A stretch of DNA of 64,000 bases from NCBI RefSeq assembly GCF_002811925.1, contig NZ_NPDS01000002.1, positions 620,001-684,000 of the forward strand, in the 5' to 3' direction. Numbering within the stretch: the stretch's first letter is position 1; every line of letters starts with the position of its first letter. Of this stretch, positions 9,493-18,642 are shown in pieces. Position numbers and translations under genes: made by a program. The DNA comes from Leptospira barantonii. GTDB taxonomy: Bacteria; Spirochaetota; Leptospiria; Leptospirales; Leptospiraceae. The notes below the pieces were generated by a model. That model worked only from the letters and a program-made list of their open reading frames with translations. It ran no database searches and was not told the origin of the DNA.

Positions 9493-9943
9493 GGAATTGT
9501 CCTTATCGGTGGCTGGAACCGATACAAAGAAGTTTCGAAAGTTTCCGCATCCGTCGCGGTGTAAATCCCCTTCGTTTTAAACAAAAAATCCTTCATGGTT
9601 TTGAGTCTTGGACAAGCGAAAAACGGATCCGAATTTCTCCATTCTTTACGGATCTATAATATAAAAGATCGGGCGGCTTGAAAGTTGGATCTTTTGTCGC
9701 CGTCGAGGACGAACGGAAAACGCGTCGAATCAAGACCGATTTCTATTTTTAATAACGAAAGTTTAAAAATAAGAATCTAAGGAATCGCCGTTTCGAAGCG
9801 GATTTTCTTTTAAAATATCTAACTTATAAGGTAGTTTTAGCGATTCGAGAAAGAAATAAAAAATTGATTGAACCTTCCTCGTTTTTGAAACATTCTGCGC
9901 CGACCGTTTCAGATTCAAAAAGAGTGGGGAGAATATTATAAAA
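9493..9943. other. 450-base intergenic region
   Basis: This region separates two divergently transcribed exported-protein genes and should carry both promoters. It becomes A/T-rich to the right. I see no convincing ORF, tRNA, operator palindrome or terminator in it. Confidence 0.6.
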
Positions 9944-10948
9944 ATGAAATATTTAAAAACGAAGATGCGGATCGCCGTGTTCTTTTTTCTTTTAGGCGCG
10001 GTTCCTTGTCTGAACGCGCAAGGTTTAAACGTTCAAAGCCTGGTCGGCGGTGCGGATTATCCGGTTGAAAACGCGGATTATTTTTTGGAAGACGTAGGTA
10101 CCGCGACGATCGGCAGTAGCCAAAACGGATGTCATTCTCAGGGTATCAAATTCGACGGAAATTATTTCTATTCTTCTTGTATGGATACGAACGGAAACAA
10201 TACCGCGTATCTTTTTGTTCACGACAAATACGGAAGATTGATCCGTAAGTTCAATGCGGGTTCGTCTTACGATCATCCGAGTGGAATTTTCTATTACAAC
10301 GGATGGGCTTACGTTGGATTTACGAGCAACGGAATCGATATGAAATCGCAGTTGTATCGATTCAACGGAGCGGGAACGGTTCAGAATCTAGGATTTTTCG
10401 ATCATTCCGTAGGTTTTGTGGGGCAGTCGATTCCGTATCCGAACAACCAAAGTTTTTCCGCGAAAACTCGTTTTTATTCTTACGATCAATACTACGAAAG
10501 ACAGTGTAATTATACGGACGGAACCTGTTCGAGTTTTCTCGACGTGACCACCGGAAACAATATCAACAGCGCGGGAAAGGACGGGGTTCAGGACTGCGAC
10601 GTATATTACAAAAATGGAGGATGGTATAAGGCTTGTATTTTATTCTCCGCAAATCCGAACGTGATCCGGGTCTGGAAAGGAAATCAAACAAAACTCGGAC
10701 CAGATAACGCGTTGACCACATATACGATGACGTATCAACCCGGACATTCGGGAGGACTTTCCTTTTATACGGACCCGAATGGGAAGAAGTGGATCGTAAC
10801 CAGTCCTCCTCCGGAAACGAATCGAAGATACTGTCAGGGTTGTTCCTTAGTGGGAGGAAACAATTGCGCCTGCACGGATAAGAACAATCGTCAAAGAGTG
10901 AGATTTTATTCCTTCGATCGTTTCTTGTGGCCATCGGGTCCGAATTAA
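9944..10948 (+). CDS. Secreted hypothetical protein
   Basis: The 334-residue protein has a cleavable signal peptide (MRIAVFFFLLGAVPCLNA, probable cut after LNA). The rest is rich in Y, G, N and aromatic residues, with several dispersed cysteines (SSCMD, CNYTDGTC, CQGCS, CACTD), which suits a disulfide-bonded secreted protein. Repeated short beta-strand-like segments (GIKFDGNYFYSSC, GIFYYNGWAYVGF, GGWYKACILF) suggest a propeller fold. I do not recognise the family. It is followed by an intrinsic terminator. Confidence 0.7.
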   Translation: MKYLKTKMRIAVFFFLLGAVPCLNAQGLNVQSLVGGADYPVENADYFLEDVGTATIGSSQNGCHSQGIKFDGNYFYSSCMDTNGNNTAYLFVHDKYGRLIRKFNAGSSYDHPSGIFYYNGWAYVGFTSNGIDMKSQLYRFNGAGTVQNLGFFDHSVGFVGQSIPYPNNQSFSAKTRFYSYDQYYERQCNYTDGTCSSFLDVTTGNNINSAGKDGVQDCDVYYKNGGWYKACILFSANPNVIRVWKGNQTKLGPDNALTTYTMTYQPGHSGGLSFYTDPNGKKWIVTSPPPETNRRYCQGCSLVGGNNCACTDKNNRQRVRFYSFDRFLWPSGPN

Positions 10949-10973
10949 TATTCAGCATTTTGCAACTGATTTT

Positions 10974-11011
10974 CCGGTGACTCGTCGTTTCGATGGGTTG
11001 CCGGTTTTTTT
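10974..11011 (+). terminator. Intrinsic terminator
   Basis: Arms CCGGTGACTC (10974-10983) and GGGTTGCCGG (10995-11004) pair along all ten positions when G-U pairs are allowed. They are followed directly by seven T residues. It ends the secreted-protein gene just upstream. Confidence 0.7.
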
Positions 11012-11108
11012 ATTTTTGAGAACGAAAAATCGTCTTTGATAATTGCTTGAAGCGGATCCGAGTTTATACGAATCTCGTTTCAAAAATTCCAAGGCCGTAA
11101 GAATTCTC

Positions 11109-12152
11109 ATGAAACGACTTTTTTATCTCTTCCTTTTTCTTTTTATCTTCTCGAATTCATTCAACGCGGAATCCCAAGAACGTTATGCGAAAGTGAATGC
11201 AAACGGCGGTTTGTATCTCAGGGACGGGGCAGGTCAAAAGAATTCTTCGGTTCGATTGCTTCCCGACGGGATTCGAGTCAAGATCATCCGTAGATCCGAA
11301 AAGGCCGAAACCTTAAACGGCAAAAAGGGAAACTGGGTCGAAGTGGAAGGACTTTATAAAAAGGGATGGGTGTTTGACGCGTATCTCGAAAACGTTTCCA
11401 ACACCGATTCTCTGGTCGTTTATCAAAAATATCTGGATTCCTTAAAGGGAGGAGAACTTTCTTCCTTACAAAAAGCGGAGAATCAATTTATTTCTAAGTT
11501 TCCGCCGAATTCTCCGGATGCGGAAAACGCGTTTCGGGTTTATAACGAATTCGTTGTAATACAAAGTTCGGAGATCCATTCCAAACTTCAGGAAAAACTT
11601 CAAAACGATTACGGAAAGTGGACCGATTCCGCGCTCGTACAAGAACTCAATTCTCACGGGTTGACCGTGGAATACTGCGAAGGGGATTCGGCGTTGATCG
11701 AATACTACGATCATTCTCTGGTCGTATTAAAAAATCATACGTTTCCTTTGAAGGAAACGATCCGCTTGTTGAGCAAGGTCGGTTATCCGTATACTTGCGA
11801 CGCAGGGATCGGAATTTCTTGGGAAGAAATGAGAAAGCGCATCGCAAAGATCGAAACGTTTTTAAAGGAATTTAAAACCGTTCCTGAAAAACCGATGATC
11901 GAAGGTCTTTTGAAAGAATATTTCGGCTTTTACGTGAACGGTCTCGACAATACTCCCGTTTGCGAATGTAGGGAAGAAACCTGCGTTCTTTCCAACGAGG
12001 CTCGAAAAAGTTTTAAGAATTTTTTAAACGAGAACAAAACCTCGGTTTATTTTTCCTTTGTCGAGAAATTGAATTCTATGTATTCCAAAAATCAATTTCG
12101 TTGCAACGAAGAAATCCGTAAGTTCGGGTATTCTTTTTTTGAAAAGAATTAG
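11109..12152 (+). CDS. Exported SH3b-domain protein
   Basis: I place the start at ATG 11109, because the signal peptide (MKRLFYLFLFLFIFSNSFNAES) begins there; an upstream TTG at 11043 is in frame but less likely. Residues about 26-95 form a bacterial SH3 domain (YAKVNANGGLYLRDGAGQKNSSVRLL..., ending GNWVEVEGLYKKGWVF). The remaining 250 residues are helical, with cysteine pairs (CDAG, CECREETC), and have no recognised family. It is probably periplasmic or surface-associated; SH3b domains often bind peptidoglycan or peptides. Confidence 0.72.
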   Translation: MKRLFYLFLFLFIFSNSFNAESQERYAKVNANGGLYLRDGAGQKNSSVRLLPDGIRVKIIRRSEKAETLNGKKGNWVEVEGLYKKGWVFDAYLENVSNTDSLVVYQKYLDSLKGGELSSLQKAENQFISKFPPNSPDAENAFRVYNEFVVIQSSEIHSKLQEKLQNDYGKWTDSALVQELNSHGLTVEYCEGDSALIEYYDHSLVVLKNHTFPLKETIRLLSKVGYPYTCDAGIGISWEEMRKRIAKIETFLKEFKTVPEKPMIEGLLKEYFGFYVNGLDNTPVCECREETCVLSNEARKSFKNFLNENKTSVYFSFVEKLNSMYSKNQFRCNEEIRKFGYSFFEKN

Positions 12153-12264
12153 ATCGAAAAAAAATTCCAAAAGATTTTCTTTGATGGATTTCGACGAATT
12201 TTTATGATTGAATCTTGGATGATTTATCAAGGAAAAAACTAAATCCATCCAAGGTTTAAATTCA

Positions 12265-12708
12265 ATGAAAACAAAGAATATTTTAAAAACGCTGTTACTC
12301 TTAGTATGCGCTTTTGTGCTTACCGCTATGGTTTCTTTTTGTGCCGGGATCGGCGGGGACCAAGTAGCCGGAGACGATGACTTTAAGGATAGATTTGAAA
12401 CCGCGCTCAGAGGAAAACTTCTTTCCTGCAATATCTTGGATCCGGTCGCGAGCAACGCGGTTATTCTTTTTTGGAAGGATTCTACGAATCCGAAAGGACC
12501 GCTTTCGTTTTTAGAACCGAGTTCGTATTATACGCAGAGGGATATCGATTTTTGTGTGAAGTCCATTTCCGCAACTCCTTGCGGAGCCAATGTTCAAGAA
12601 TTCACGTCGAACCAAACATTGACCATTCTGATGTACTGTCGTCCGAAGGCGGCTTGTCTTTTGGACAAAACTCACATGGGCCACGGGGAGTGGTGTGTCG
12701 GTAAGTAA
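12265..12708 (+). CDS. Small cysteine-rich lipoprotein (Leptospira type)
   Basis: The 147-residue precursor has a lipoprotein signal ending MVSFC, with Cys26 as lipidation site and a relaxed spirochaetal lipobox. Six more cysteines follow in the mature part (in LLSCN, DFCVK, TPCGA, MYCRP, AACLL, EWCVG), giving seven in the mature protein. This resembles the seven-cysteine lipoproteins found in Leptospira genomes. The function is unknown. A strong terminator follows. Confidence 0.72.
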   Translation: MKTKNILKTLLLLVCAFVLTAMVSFCAGIGGDQVAGDDDFKDRFETALRGKLLSCNILDPVASNAVILFWKDSTNPKGPLSFLEPSSYYTQRDIDFCVKSISATPCGANVQEFTSNQTLTILMYCRPKAACLLDKTHMGHGEWCVGK

Positions 12709-12736
12709 TTTTTACATTCAAAAAACATAAACAAAG

Positions 12737-12765
12737 AAAGCGGTACGAAAGTTCCGCTTTTTTGT
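12737..12765 (+). terminator. Intrinsic terminator
   Basis: The hairpin AAAGCGG...CCGCTTT with a GAAA-containing loop is followed by a T-run. It lies directly after the small lipoprotein gene, and it may also serve the convergent regulator gene. Confidence 0.75.
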
Positions 12766-12783
12766 TTTAGATTCTTCGTATCG

Positions 12784-13770
12784 TTACGATCTTTTTTCGC
12801 CCAACTTCGAATGAACCGAAAATTTCTTTCTGTGTTCGAGCGGTGTGCTCCCGGCGTATCTTTTGAAAAGAAGTCGAAAGAACCCCACGTTTTCGTAACC
12901 GACCGCGTAGCTGATTTCTTCCACAGAATCGTCGCCTTCTTCCAGTCTTCTTTTGGCATATTCCACACGGAGTCTTTGTAAATACGTGGACGGAGGATCC
13001 CCCGTGGCGTTTTTGAATCTTCTTTTAAAACTTCTGGAACTGAGTCCCACACGTTGAGCGACATCGTCCATAGAAAGAGAGGATGAAAAATCCTTTTCCA
13101 AAATCGATTGTGCCGCGGCCACGGATTCGTCTCCGTGATGTTTCTGAACGGAGAACATCATAAAAGGTGTTTGAGAAATCCGATCCGTATCCAAAAGAAA
13201 ATGTTTCGCACATTGTAACGCGATTTCTCTTCCTAAAAATTGTTCGAGAATATGAAGACCCAAATCGTAAAACGCGTTGCTTCCACCCGAAGTAAGAAAT
13301 TGTCCGTTGTCGATTACGAGCTTATCGATGTCCAAGCTGATCGACGGAAACATACGGCGGAATAGGGGAGCGAACATCCAATGTGTGGTCGCCGATTTTT
13401 TATGAAGCAAACCCGTGGCCGCTAAAACGAAAGCGCCCGAACAAACGCTCGCGATTCTCGTTCCTTGAGAAGCGACTTCCTTCAACCATTCTATTTCTAA
13501 GGAGAATCTTCTCTTAACGTTTTTCACGTTAGGCCCGATTGCGGGAACGATGACCACATCGGCTTCGGAACATCTTCCGACCAAGTCGGGAACGATCTGA
13601 ACCTTTCCGTGTAAGGCAACCGGCTCGGATTGTAAGGCCAAGGTTCTCACCCTGCAAAGACCGGATCGACGACGAGTGTTCAAATCCAAGCCCGCAACTT
13701 CAAAGAATTCGCATAAACCCGTAATGACCGAGGCGGGCGCGCCGGGGAGCAAAAGAATTACGACTTCCAT
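12784..13770 (-). CDS. GlxA-like transcriptional regulator (DJ-1/PfpI plus AraC)
   Basis: I place the start at ATG 13770 (MEVVILLLPGAP), because the DJ-1/PfpI domain begins there; an upstream extension of 46 residues to 13908 has no family support. Residues about 1-185 are the DJ-1/PfpI-like sensor, with the nucleophile-elbow region IASVCSGAFVLAATGLL. The C-terminal third is an AraC two-helix-turn-helix DNA-binding domain (LSMDDVAQRVGLSSRSFKRRFKNATGDPPSTYLQRLRV and EISYAVGYENVGFFRLLFKRYAG). It is divergent from the DUF1304 membrane gene, which is its natural candidate target. Confidence 0.85.
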   Translation of the reverse strand: MEVVILLLPGAPASVITGLCEFFEVAGLDLNTRRRSGLCRVRTLALQSEPVALHGKVQIVPDLVGRCSEADVVIVPAIGPNVKNVKRRFSLEIEWLKEVASQGTRIASVCSGAFVLAATGLLHKKSATTHWMFAPLFRRMFPSISLDIDKLVIDNGQFLTSGGSNAFYDLGLHILEQFLGREIALQCAKHFLLDTDRISQTPFMMFSVQKHHGDESVAAAQSILEKDFSSSLSMDDVAQRVGLSSRSFKRRFKNATGDPPSTYLQRLRVEYAKRRLEEGDDSVEEISYAVGYENVGFFRLLFKRYAGSTPLEHRKKFSVHSKLGEKRS

Positions 13771-13929
13771 GGCACAAGATTCGCAACGGATGACTGTTTC
13801 GCAATAAAAAATGCGATTGAGCCAAATTTTGGATGGCTGAATCACATCGGAAAATGGCGTACTTCGTTCTTTACAAAATGAGCGGAACCTTGTATGATTC
13901 CGGGACAATTTGTTTAGGAGAAATAACTC

Positions 13930-14307
13930 ATGATTTTAACAGCCAGGATTATCGCTGGTATCGTCGGCCTTCTTCACGTTTGGATCTTTTTGATGGAAAG
14001 CGTGCTTTGGATGCGCCCGAGAATTTATAAGCGGTTCGGAGTTCCCGATTCCAAAACTGCGGAACAAATGAAAACGGTGTTTCTCAATCAAGGATTCTAT
14101 AATTTATTTCTTGCGATCGGAGCGATCTACGGAGCCATCTTCTTCGATCTTCATCCCGGATATGCTCCTGCGGTTTTAGTATTCGCTTGTCTTTCCGTTT
14201 TTGGCGCGGGAACTGTTTTGTTCGTTTCCAAACCGGCAATGGCGCGTGCGGCTTTCATCCAAGGATTACCTCCTTTGATCGCCGTGATTTTGTATTTTCT
14301 AAGTTAG
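13930..14307 (+). CDS. DUF1304-family small membrane protein
   Basis: The 125-residue protein has four hydrophobic segments and the family-typical N-terminus (ARIIAGIVGLLHVWIFLMESVLW), followed by a conserved FLNQGFYNLFLAIGAI segment. The start has a GGAG ribosome-binding site. DUF1304 proteins have no established biochemical role. The divergent GlxA-like regulator suggests the gene is regulated. Confidence 0.82.
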   Translation: MILTARIIAGIVGLLHVWIFLMESVLWMRPRIYKRFGVPDSKTAEQMKTVFLNQGFYNLFLAIGAIYGAIFFDLHPGYAPAVLVFACLSVFGAGTVLFVSKPAMARAAFIQGLPPLIAVILYFLS

Positions 14308-14319
14308 AATGGAAATCGG

Positions 14320-14352
14320 AAGCCTCGTCGTTTTCAACGTGGGGCTTTCTGA
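14320..14352 (+). terminator. Probable intrinsic terminator after the DUF1304 gene
   Basis: Arms AAGCCTC (14320-14326) and GGGGCTT (14341-14347) pair, with one G-U pair, and are followed by a T-rich tract. Confidence 0.45.
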
Positions 14353-14445
14353 TTTATTTTTTCGAGTCTCTGCTTGTCGCCGAACGTATACAAACGAATT
14401 CAATTTCCATAATGTCTTTTTCATGGAAGGAATCGTTTTAACTTT

Positions 14446-15084
14446 TTAAAAACGATCGTGTGCTTCTGCCAACGCGTAAGCCCTTCCATCCTGCCAGAGA
14501 AATTCCAAAACGGAAGCTAAAACCGGCGAATTCCAAACGGTTTGGAGATTGATTTTGATTTTAATTTTCGGATTAACCTCCGAATACAAATGTAGATTCC
14601 CATCCTCGGAATATTTCCGTAAATCCTTCCAATCCACGAAATATTCTTCGTTCTTCTTAAACCATCGAACCATGATGAACCGAACCCCTTTCGGAGTGAC
14701 TTCCACGTTCGGAATTTTATAGGATCTGCCGTTTTCCAAATTGCCCAAAGCTTCCTCGGTCAGTCTTTTGGTGACGTTTTCCCAAAGGGAATCGATGATC
14801 GAAAAGTAGAGATCCTCCACCTTTTTGTTGATTACGAAAGGGCGGACCGAAACGAATTCGATTTTAATCAGTCCCTCGTTTTTATCCTTTAAAAAAATGG
14901 AATACGTTCGATTGGCTTTGATCCCGTTGATATAAAGCTGAACGATCCCGTAACGGATTTCCTTTACGTCGTGGCAACGAAGTTCAACTCCTCCGTAAGA
15001 AATCGCTCTTGAATCGATTCGAAGCCTTTTTGGAAACGGAAGAAAAATGCTGTGTTTAATTTTAAAATCGATCTCTTGGTTCAT
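14446..15084 (-). CDS. Hypothetical protein, 212 residues
   Basis: The protein is soluble, without signal peptide or membrane segment. It alternates short beta-rich segments (YGIVQLYINGIKANRTYSIFLKD, KGVRFIMVRWF) with charged helices, and the organisation suggests a duplicated PH-like or similar small beta domain, which is inference. No family was recognised. It stands alone on the minus strand; its codon use looks like that of its chromosomal neighbours. Confidence 0.65.
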   Translation of the reverse strand: MNQEIDFKIKHSIFLPFPKRLRIDSRAISYGGVELRCHDVKEIRYGIVQLYINGIKANRTYSIFLKDKNEGLIKIEFVSVRPFVINKKVEDLYFSIIDSLWENVTKRLTEEALGNLENGRSYKIPNVEVTPKGVRFIMVRWFKKNEEYFVDWKDLRKYSEDGNLHLYSEVNPKIKIKINLQTVWNSPVLASVLEFLWQDGRAYALAEAHDRF

Positions 15085-15241
15085 CGCAGAATATGGAAAC
15101 CGATAAAATCGAATCGGTCAAGTTTTTGTCAGAAGTCGCATAAAAACCGGTACAAACACCCGAAATTTTGCAAGGAAAATCAAAGATAAAGCAATGAACC
15201 ATAAGGAAAAGTTCGTATTTACAAATGTTCAGATCACCTTT

Positions 15242-16033
15242 TCAGAGTTTGGCGAGAATTTTTTCAAGCTGTTCGTTTTCGAAATACCAATCGATCGAAT
15301 CTCCTTTTCCGAAAACGGAAGAGGGTGAGATTCCAAAAATTTCCCGAAACGCATTCGTAAAGTGAGATTGATCGTAAAAACCCGCGCTCAAAGCCGCGTC
15401 TGCGAGAGAAGCGCCTTGTTTGTGTGCGATCACCGCCGATTTGACTCGATACCATTTTCGAAACGCGCGCAACGGAAGTCCGACCGCATTCTTAAATTCG
15501 TGTTGGAGCCAAGAAGAGGACATTCCGATTTCATCGGCGAGTTCTTCCACGTTCACCGTTTCTTCCGGATATTCGATCAGTCTTCGTAAGATCAGAACGA
15601 GTCGATCGTCCTCGAAAAAATTTCGATCCGAAGTAGAACGATGGAATGGAAAAGAACGGTTTAGAATTTCCGAATATTGTTCCGGTCTTGAGTTTAGAAT
15701 TTCGACACAGGTGGAAATCAATTCGGGAGCCCAAGACGGATTTTCGGAAAGACGTTCGGGACCCGCTTCCTCGGAAAGAATGATTCCGATTTCGCTTCCC
15801 GGATCGGCGAATAAGATGCCCACGTTTCCGGAAAGAATCGTTTCATGATTTAAGATTCCGTCGAATACAAAGGAACGCGCGCTCTTCCACTGCGCATCTC
15901 CCTTGATTCTTTTCTGAATGTCGGAATCCAACCCGACTACCGCCGCCGAGGTTACGGTAGAATGAAACGCGAGGTCGGGTAACTTACCTACGAATAAAAC
16001 GGCTCCTCGAAGTACGCAGATTACGTTCCGCAT
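15242..16033 (-). CDS. AraC-family transcriptional regulator
   Basis: The 263-residue protein has an unrecognised N-terminal sensor domain (about 1-155) and a C-terminal AraC domain. The two helix-turn-helix units are VNVEELADEIGMSSSWLQHEFKNAVG and SLADAALSAGFYDQSHFTNAFREIFGISPS, the second with the conserved GF.DQSHF..AF pattern. The ligand is unknown. The gene lies upstream of, and in the same direction as, the thioesterase-like gene end, but is separated from it by about 70 bases. Confidence 0.82.
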   Translation of the reverse strand: MRNVICVLRGAVLFVGKLPDLAFHSTVTSAAVVGLDSDIQKRIKGDAQWKSARSFVFDGILNHETILSGNVGILFADPGSEIGIILSEEAGPERLSENPSWAPELISTCVEILNSRPEQYSEILNRSFPFHRSTSDRNFFEDDRLVLILRRLIEYPEETVNVEELADEIGMSSSWLQHEFKNAVGLPLRAFRKWYRVKSAVIAHKQGASLADAALSAGFYDQSHFTNAFREIFGISPSSVFGKGDSIDWYFENEQLEKILAKL

Positions 16034-16106
16034 TCGCTTATCGTAGTCTACGACACAATCGAAGCAATAGAAATCCGTATCGTCTCGGCGAATTCGAATC
16101 GACGAA

Positions 16107-16577
16107 TCAACGGGGTTCTGCGATCGCGTATTTGTATTTTGCCTGCGCGGTTCTTTTGTTTTCTTCGTTGAAGAAGTCGCAGACGTATTCTAAAATTTTT
16201 CCGTTCTTCTGAACGAGTCTCGCTTTGGCGCGGACCGTTTCCATACGGATCGGTCGGAGATAACGGATCGACGCGTCCATCGTAAACGTTCTTTCTTTTT
16301 CATTCTCCACGTGAAAGAAAGCCATGATGGAAGTGAGAGTATCTCCCACGCTGAAAAAACATCCGCCGTGCATAAATCCGTGAAGAGCGCGATTGCTTTG
16401 CGCATACGGAATATCCGCTTCGGAAAGTTCGGCGGAAACGTTCTGCACTTTCATATTGGTGGCGCCCGGAAAACACTGATCGATCAAGTTCTGCGCCTGT
16501 TCTAGGAGCGTGCAGTTTTCCTTCAGAGTAAAAATATCCACCGGGACATTATGATATAATAATTCGGCTACGTTCAT
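16107..16577 (-). CDS. PaaI-type hotdog-fold thioesterase
   Basis: The 156-residue protein has the hotdog signature HGFMHGGCFFSVGDTLTSI, followed by beta strands TFTMDASIRYLRPI and ETVRAKARLVQKNGKILEYVCDFFNEENKRTAQAKYKYAI. This is the PaaI/YdiI layout, which hydrolyses acyl- or aryl-CoA thioesters. It is divergent from a TetR regulator, with a 189-base intergenic region. The substrate is unknown. Confidence 0.8.
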   Translation of the reverse strand: MNVAELLYHNVPVDIFTLKENCTLLEQAQNLIDQCFPGATNMKVQNVSAELSEADIPYAQSNRALHGFMHGGCFFSVGDTLTSIMAFFHVENEKERTFTMDASIRYLRPIRMETVRAKARLVQKNGKILEYVCDFFNEENKRTAQAKYKYAIAEPR

Positions 16578-16766
16578 GTACGTTCCTCTTTGTGCGTTTC
16601 ATTTCCAAAAAAGAATAACACGGATGATTTTTTGCGTCTTGGAAAAACGTGCAGAAGCAAAGTAGTTCGTCCAAAATAGGGTTGACACGGCACAAAAATT
16701 CGACCTTGGTCTTTGTGGTAGTCGACTTTTTACATCGATTCTTACGTTGAGGCAAGTCAGAGAAAT

Positions 16767-17342
16767 ATGCAAGAAACAGGTTTACGGGATACGATCGTAA
16801 GCGAATCCGGAGAACTATTCATCCAACGCGGCTACAACGGCGTTTCTATAAAACAAATTGCCGAGGCTTCCCGTTGTACGACTGCGGCGCTTTACTATTA
16901 TTTTCCGGACGGAAAAGAATCGATTCTCAAGGACGTTCTCCGTTCTCATTTACCGGACCCGGAACAAATTCTCCTCGTGGGACTTTCCGCAAATTCTCTC
17001 AAAGAATTATTTACCGGAGTGGCCTTAAAAGTATGCGGTCACGATTCCGATATCGTCAAAAAAGAACGTTGGCTTTTGGCGGAATTTCCGAACTTCACCG
17101 AATCGGATCGGCAGGTCATTCACGAGAAGATGAGAGCGATTCATACCTCCCTTGAAAAAGAAGTGAGTCGATTCGTAACCGATCGGGAAACCTCGAAGAC
17201 GCTTTCCTGGATCTTTATGAGCGCCAGTTTCGGATACGGTCAACTCTTCGGAAGTCTTCAGGTCAAAAAGGTTGCCGATCTTCCCACGCAAGAATTCTCC
17301 GAAAAAATAGGCGCCATTCTTTCCTCTTTCATCGATTCCTAA
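16767..17342 (+). CDS. TetR-family transcriptional regulator
   Basis: The 191-residue protein has an N-terminal TetR helix-turn-helix (IVSESGELFIQRGYNGVSIKQIAEASRCTTAALYYYFPDGKESIL) and a helical ligand-binding domain. It lies upstream of a methyltransferase gene, and two related palindromes sit between the two genes. Those palindromes are candidate operators. Its own promoter appears to include TTGACA near 16682. Confidence 0.87.
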   Translation: MQETGLRDTIVSESGELFIQRGYNGVSIKQIAEASRCTTAALYYYFPDGKESILKDVLRSHLPDPEQILLVGLSANSLKELFTGVALKVCGHDSDIVKKERWLLAEFPNFTESDRQVIHEKMRAIHTSLEKEVSRFVTDRETSKTLSWIFMSASFGYGQLFGSLQVKKVADLPTQEFSEKIGAILSSFIDS

Positions 17343-17410
17343 TTCCGAACTCTTCCAACCAAGTTTAGGTTCTTTTGGTTTTTGTTTTGAGTGAAGAAAT
17401 TTATTATTGA

Positions 17411-17538
17411 CTTACTGATTAGTAAGTAAGCCTTCTGGTACTTAGGGATTGGATTTGCACCGGTCCGGTCCAAAAAACCGGGTTCCCGATGAGAATTTTC
17501 GGAATTTGGTTTGTTTTTACTTACTGATCGATCAGTAA
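17411..17538. promoter_or_regulatory. Two related palindromes, candidate TetR operators
   Basis: CTTACTGATTAGTAAG at 17411-17426 and the perfect 18-bp palindrome TTACTGATCGATCAGTAA at 17521-17538 share the half-site TTACTGAT. They lie between tetR and the methyltransferase gene, the second about 70 bases upstream of that gene. Their size and symmetry suit a TetR-family dimer. Confidence 0.6.
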
Positions 17539-17609
17539 TCATGTTGAATCGAACCAAAGTCAGTGAGAACGGGCAATTTTGCCAAAGAATTAGAGGTTAG
17601 AAGTTTCCC

Positions 17610-18458
17610 ATGGAACAGAATCTTTTAGAAATACGGGAACAACAAAAGGAATCCTGGAATCGGTTTTCTCAGGGTTGGAAGAAATGGGATGATTTGTTTA
17701 TGGATTTTCTCCAGCCGATGGGGGATGGGATCATTCATGCGCTGGATTTAGAGGATACGGATACAGTCTTGGATGTGGCCGCCGGGACGGGAGAACCGGG
17801 TTTGACGATCGCCACTCGTTTGAATGCGGGCAAGGTGGTCATCACCGATCTTGCGGAAGATATGTTGGAGATCGCTCGGGAAAGTGCGATCAAACGTGGA
17901 ATCTCGAATATCGAAACCCATGTATGCGACGTTTGCGAACTTCCTTTCGAAGACGCGACGTTCGATGCGGTCAGTTGCCGCTTCGGTTTTATGTTTTTTC
18001 CGGATATGAAATTGGCCGCGAGTGAAATGGTCCGAGTTTTGAAACCGGGAGGAAGAATCGCCGCATCCGTTTGGAATGTAGCCGAAAAGAATTTTTGGAT
18101 TACAGCGATTTTAGGCGCGATTCAAAAAAATATTTCCCTGCCTGTTCCTATACCCGGCTCTCCGGGAATGTTTCGTTGTTCCAATGCGAACGTGATCTCG
18201 GATCTTTTCAAAGACGCGGGTCTGGAATATATCTTAGTCAAAGAAACGTCTGGAAAGTTGAAATGTAAAAACGCGGAAACATATTGGAACGTGATGACCG
18301 AAGTCGCGGCTCCCATCGTTTCCGCGCTGAACAACGCGGATCAGAATTTAAGGGAAAAGATAAAAGCGGAAGTTTTTGAAACGCTTCACGAACGATACGT
18401 TCCCGATCGGATCGAAATCGAATCGAGCGCTTGGATCATCTCGGGAAGAAAGGCTTGA
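17610..18458 (+). CDS. SAM-dependent class I methyltransferase
   Basis: The 282-residue protein has Rossmann motif I (VLDVAAGTGEPGLTIA), motif II (VVITDLAEDMLEIA), acidic loop (VCDVCELPFEDATFDAVSCRFGFMFF) and motif post-III (RVLKPGGRIAASVW). This is the UbiE/Coq5-like small-molecule methyltransferase layout. The acceptor is unknown. It is probably repressed by the upstream TetR protein through the palindromes in the intergenic region. Confidence 0.85.
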   Translation: MEQNLLEIREQQKESWNRFSQGWKKWDDLFMDFLQPMGDGIIHALDLEDTDTVLDVAAGTGEPGLTIATRLNAGKVVITDLAEDMLEIARESAIKRGISNIETHVCDVCELPFEDATFDAVSCRFGFMFFPDMKLAASEMVRVLKPGGRIAASVWNVAEKNFWITAILGAIQKNISLPVPIPGSPGMFRCSNANVISDLFKDAGLEYILVKETSGKLKCKNAETYWNVMTEVAAPIVSALNNADQNLREKIKAEVFETLHERYVPDRIEIESSAWIISGRKA

Positions 18459-18642
18459 GCCGGGAGCTATGAGATTTTATGAAAATAAATTTTAACTTGT
18501 TCAATATTCTTTGTTACGGTTTTCTTTTATATATAATCTTCTTACATATTTTAGCATATTATTCTATTCTATTTTATGTTCAGAATAACGCAATCCATTG
18601 GCAGGCATATCGGTTTTGAGTTCGGTTTCTATTTTAGAATTC

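Noticed and set aside
13771..13908. N-terminal extension of the GlxA-like regulator
   Set aside because: The DJ-1/PfpI domain starts at MEVVILLLPG, and the extra 46 residues look like translated promoter sequence.
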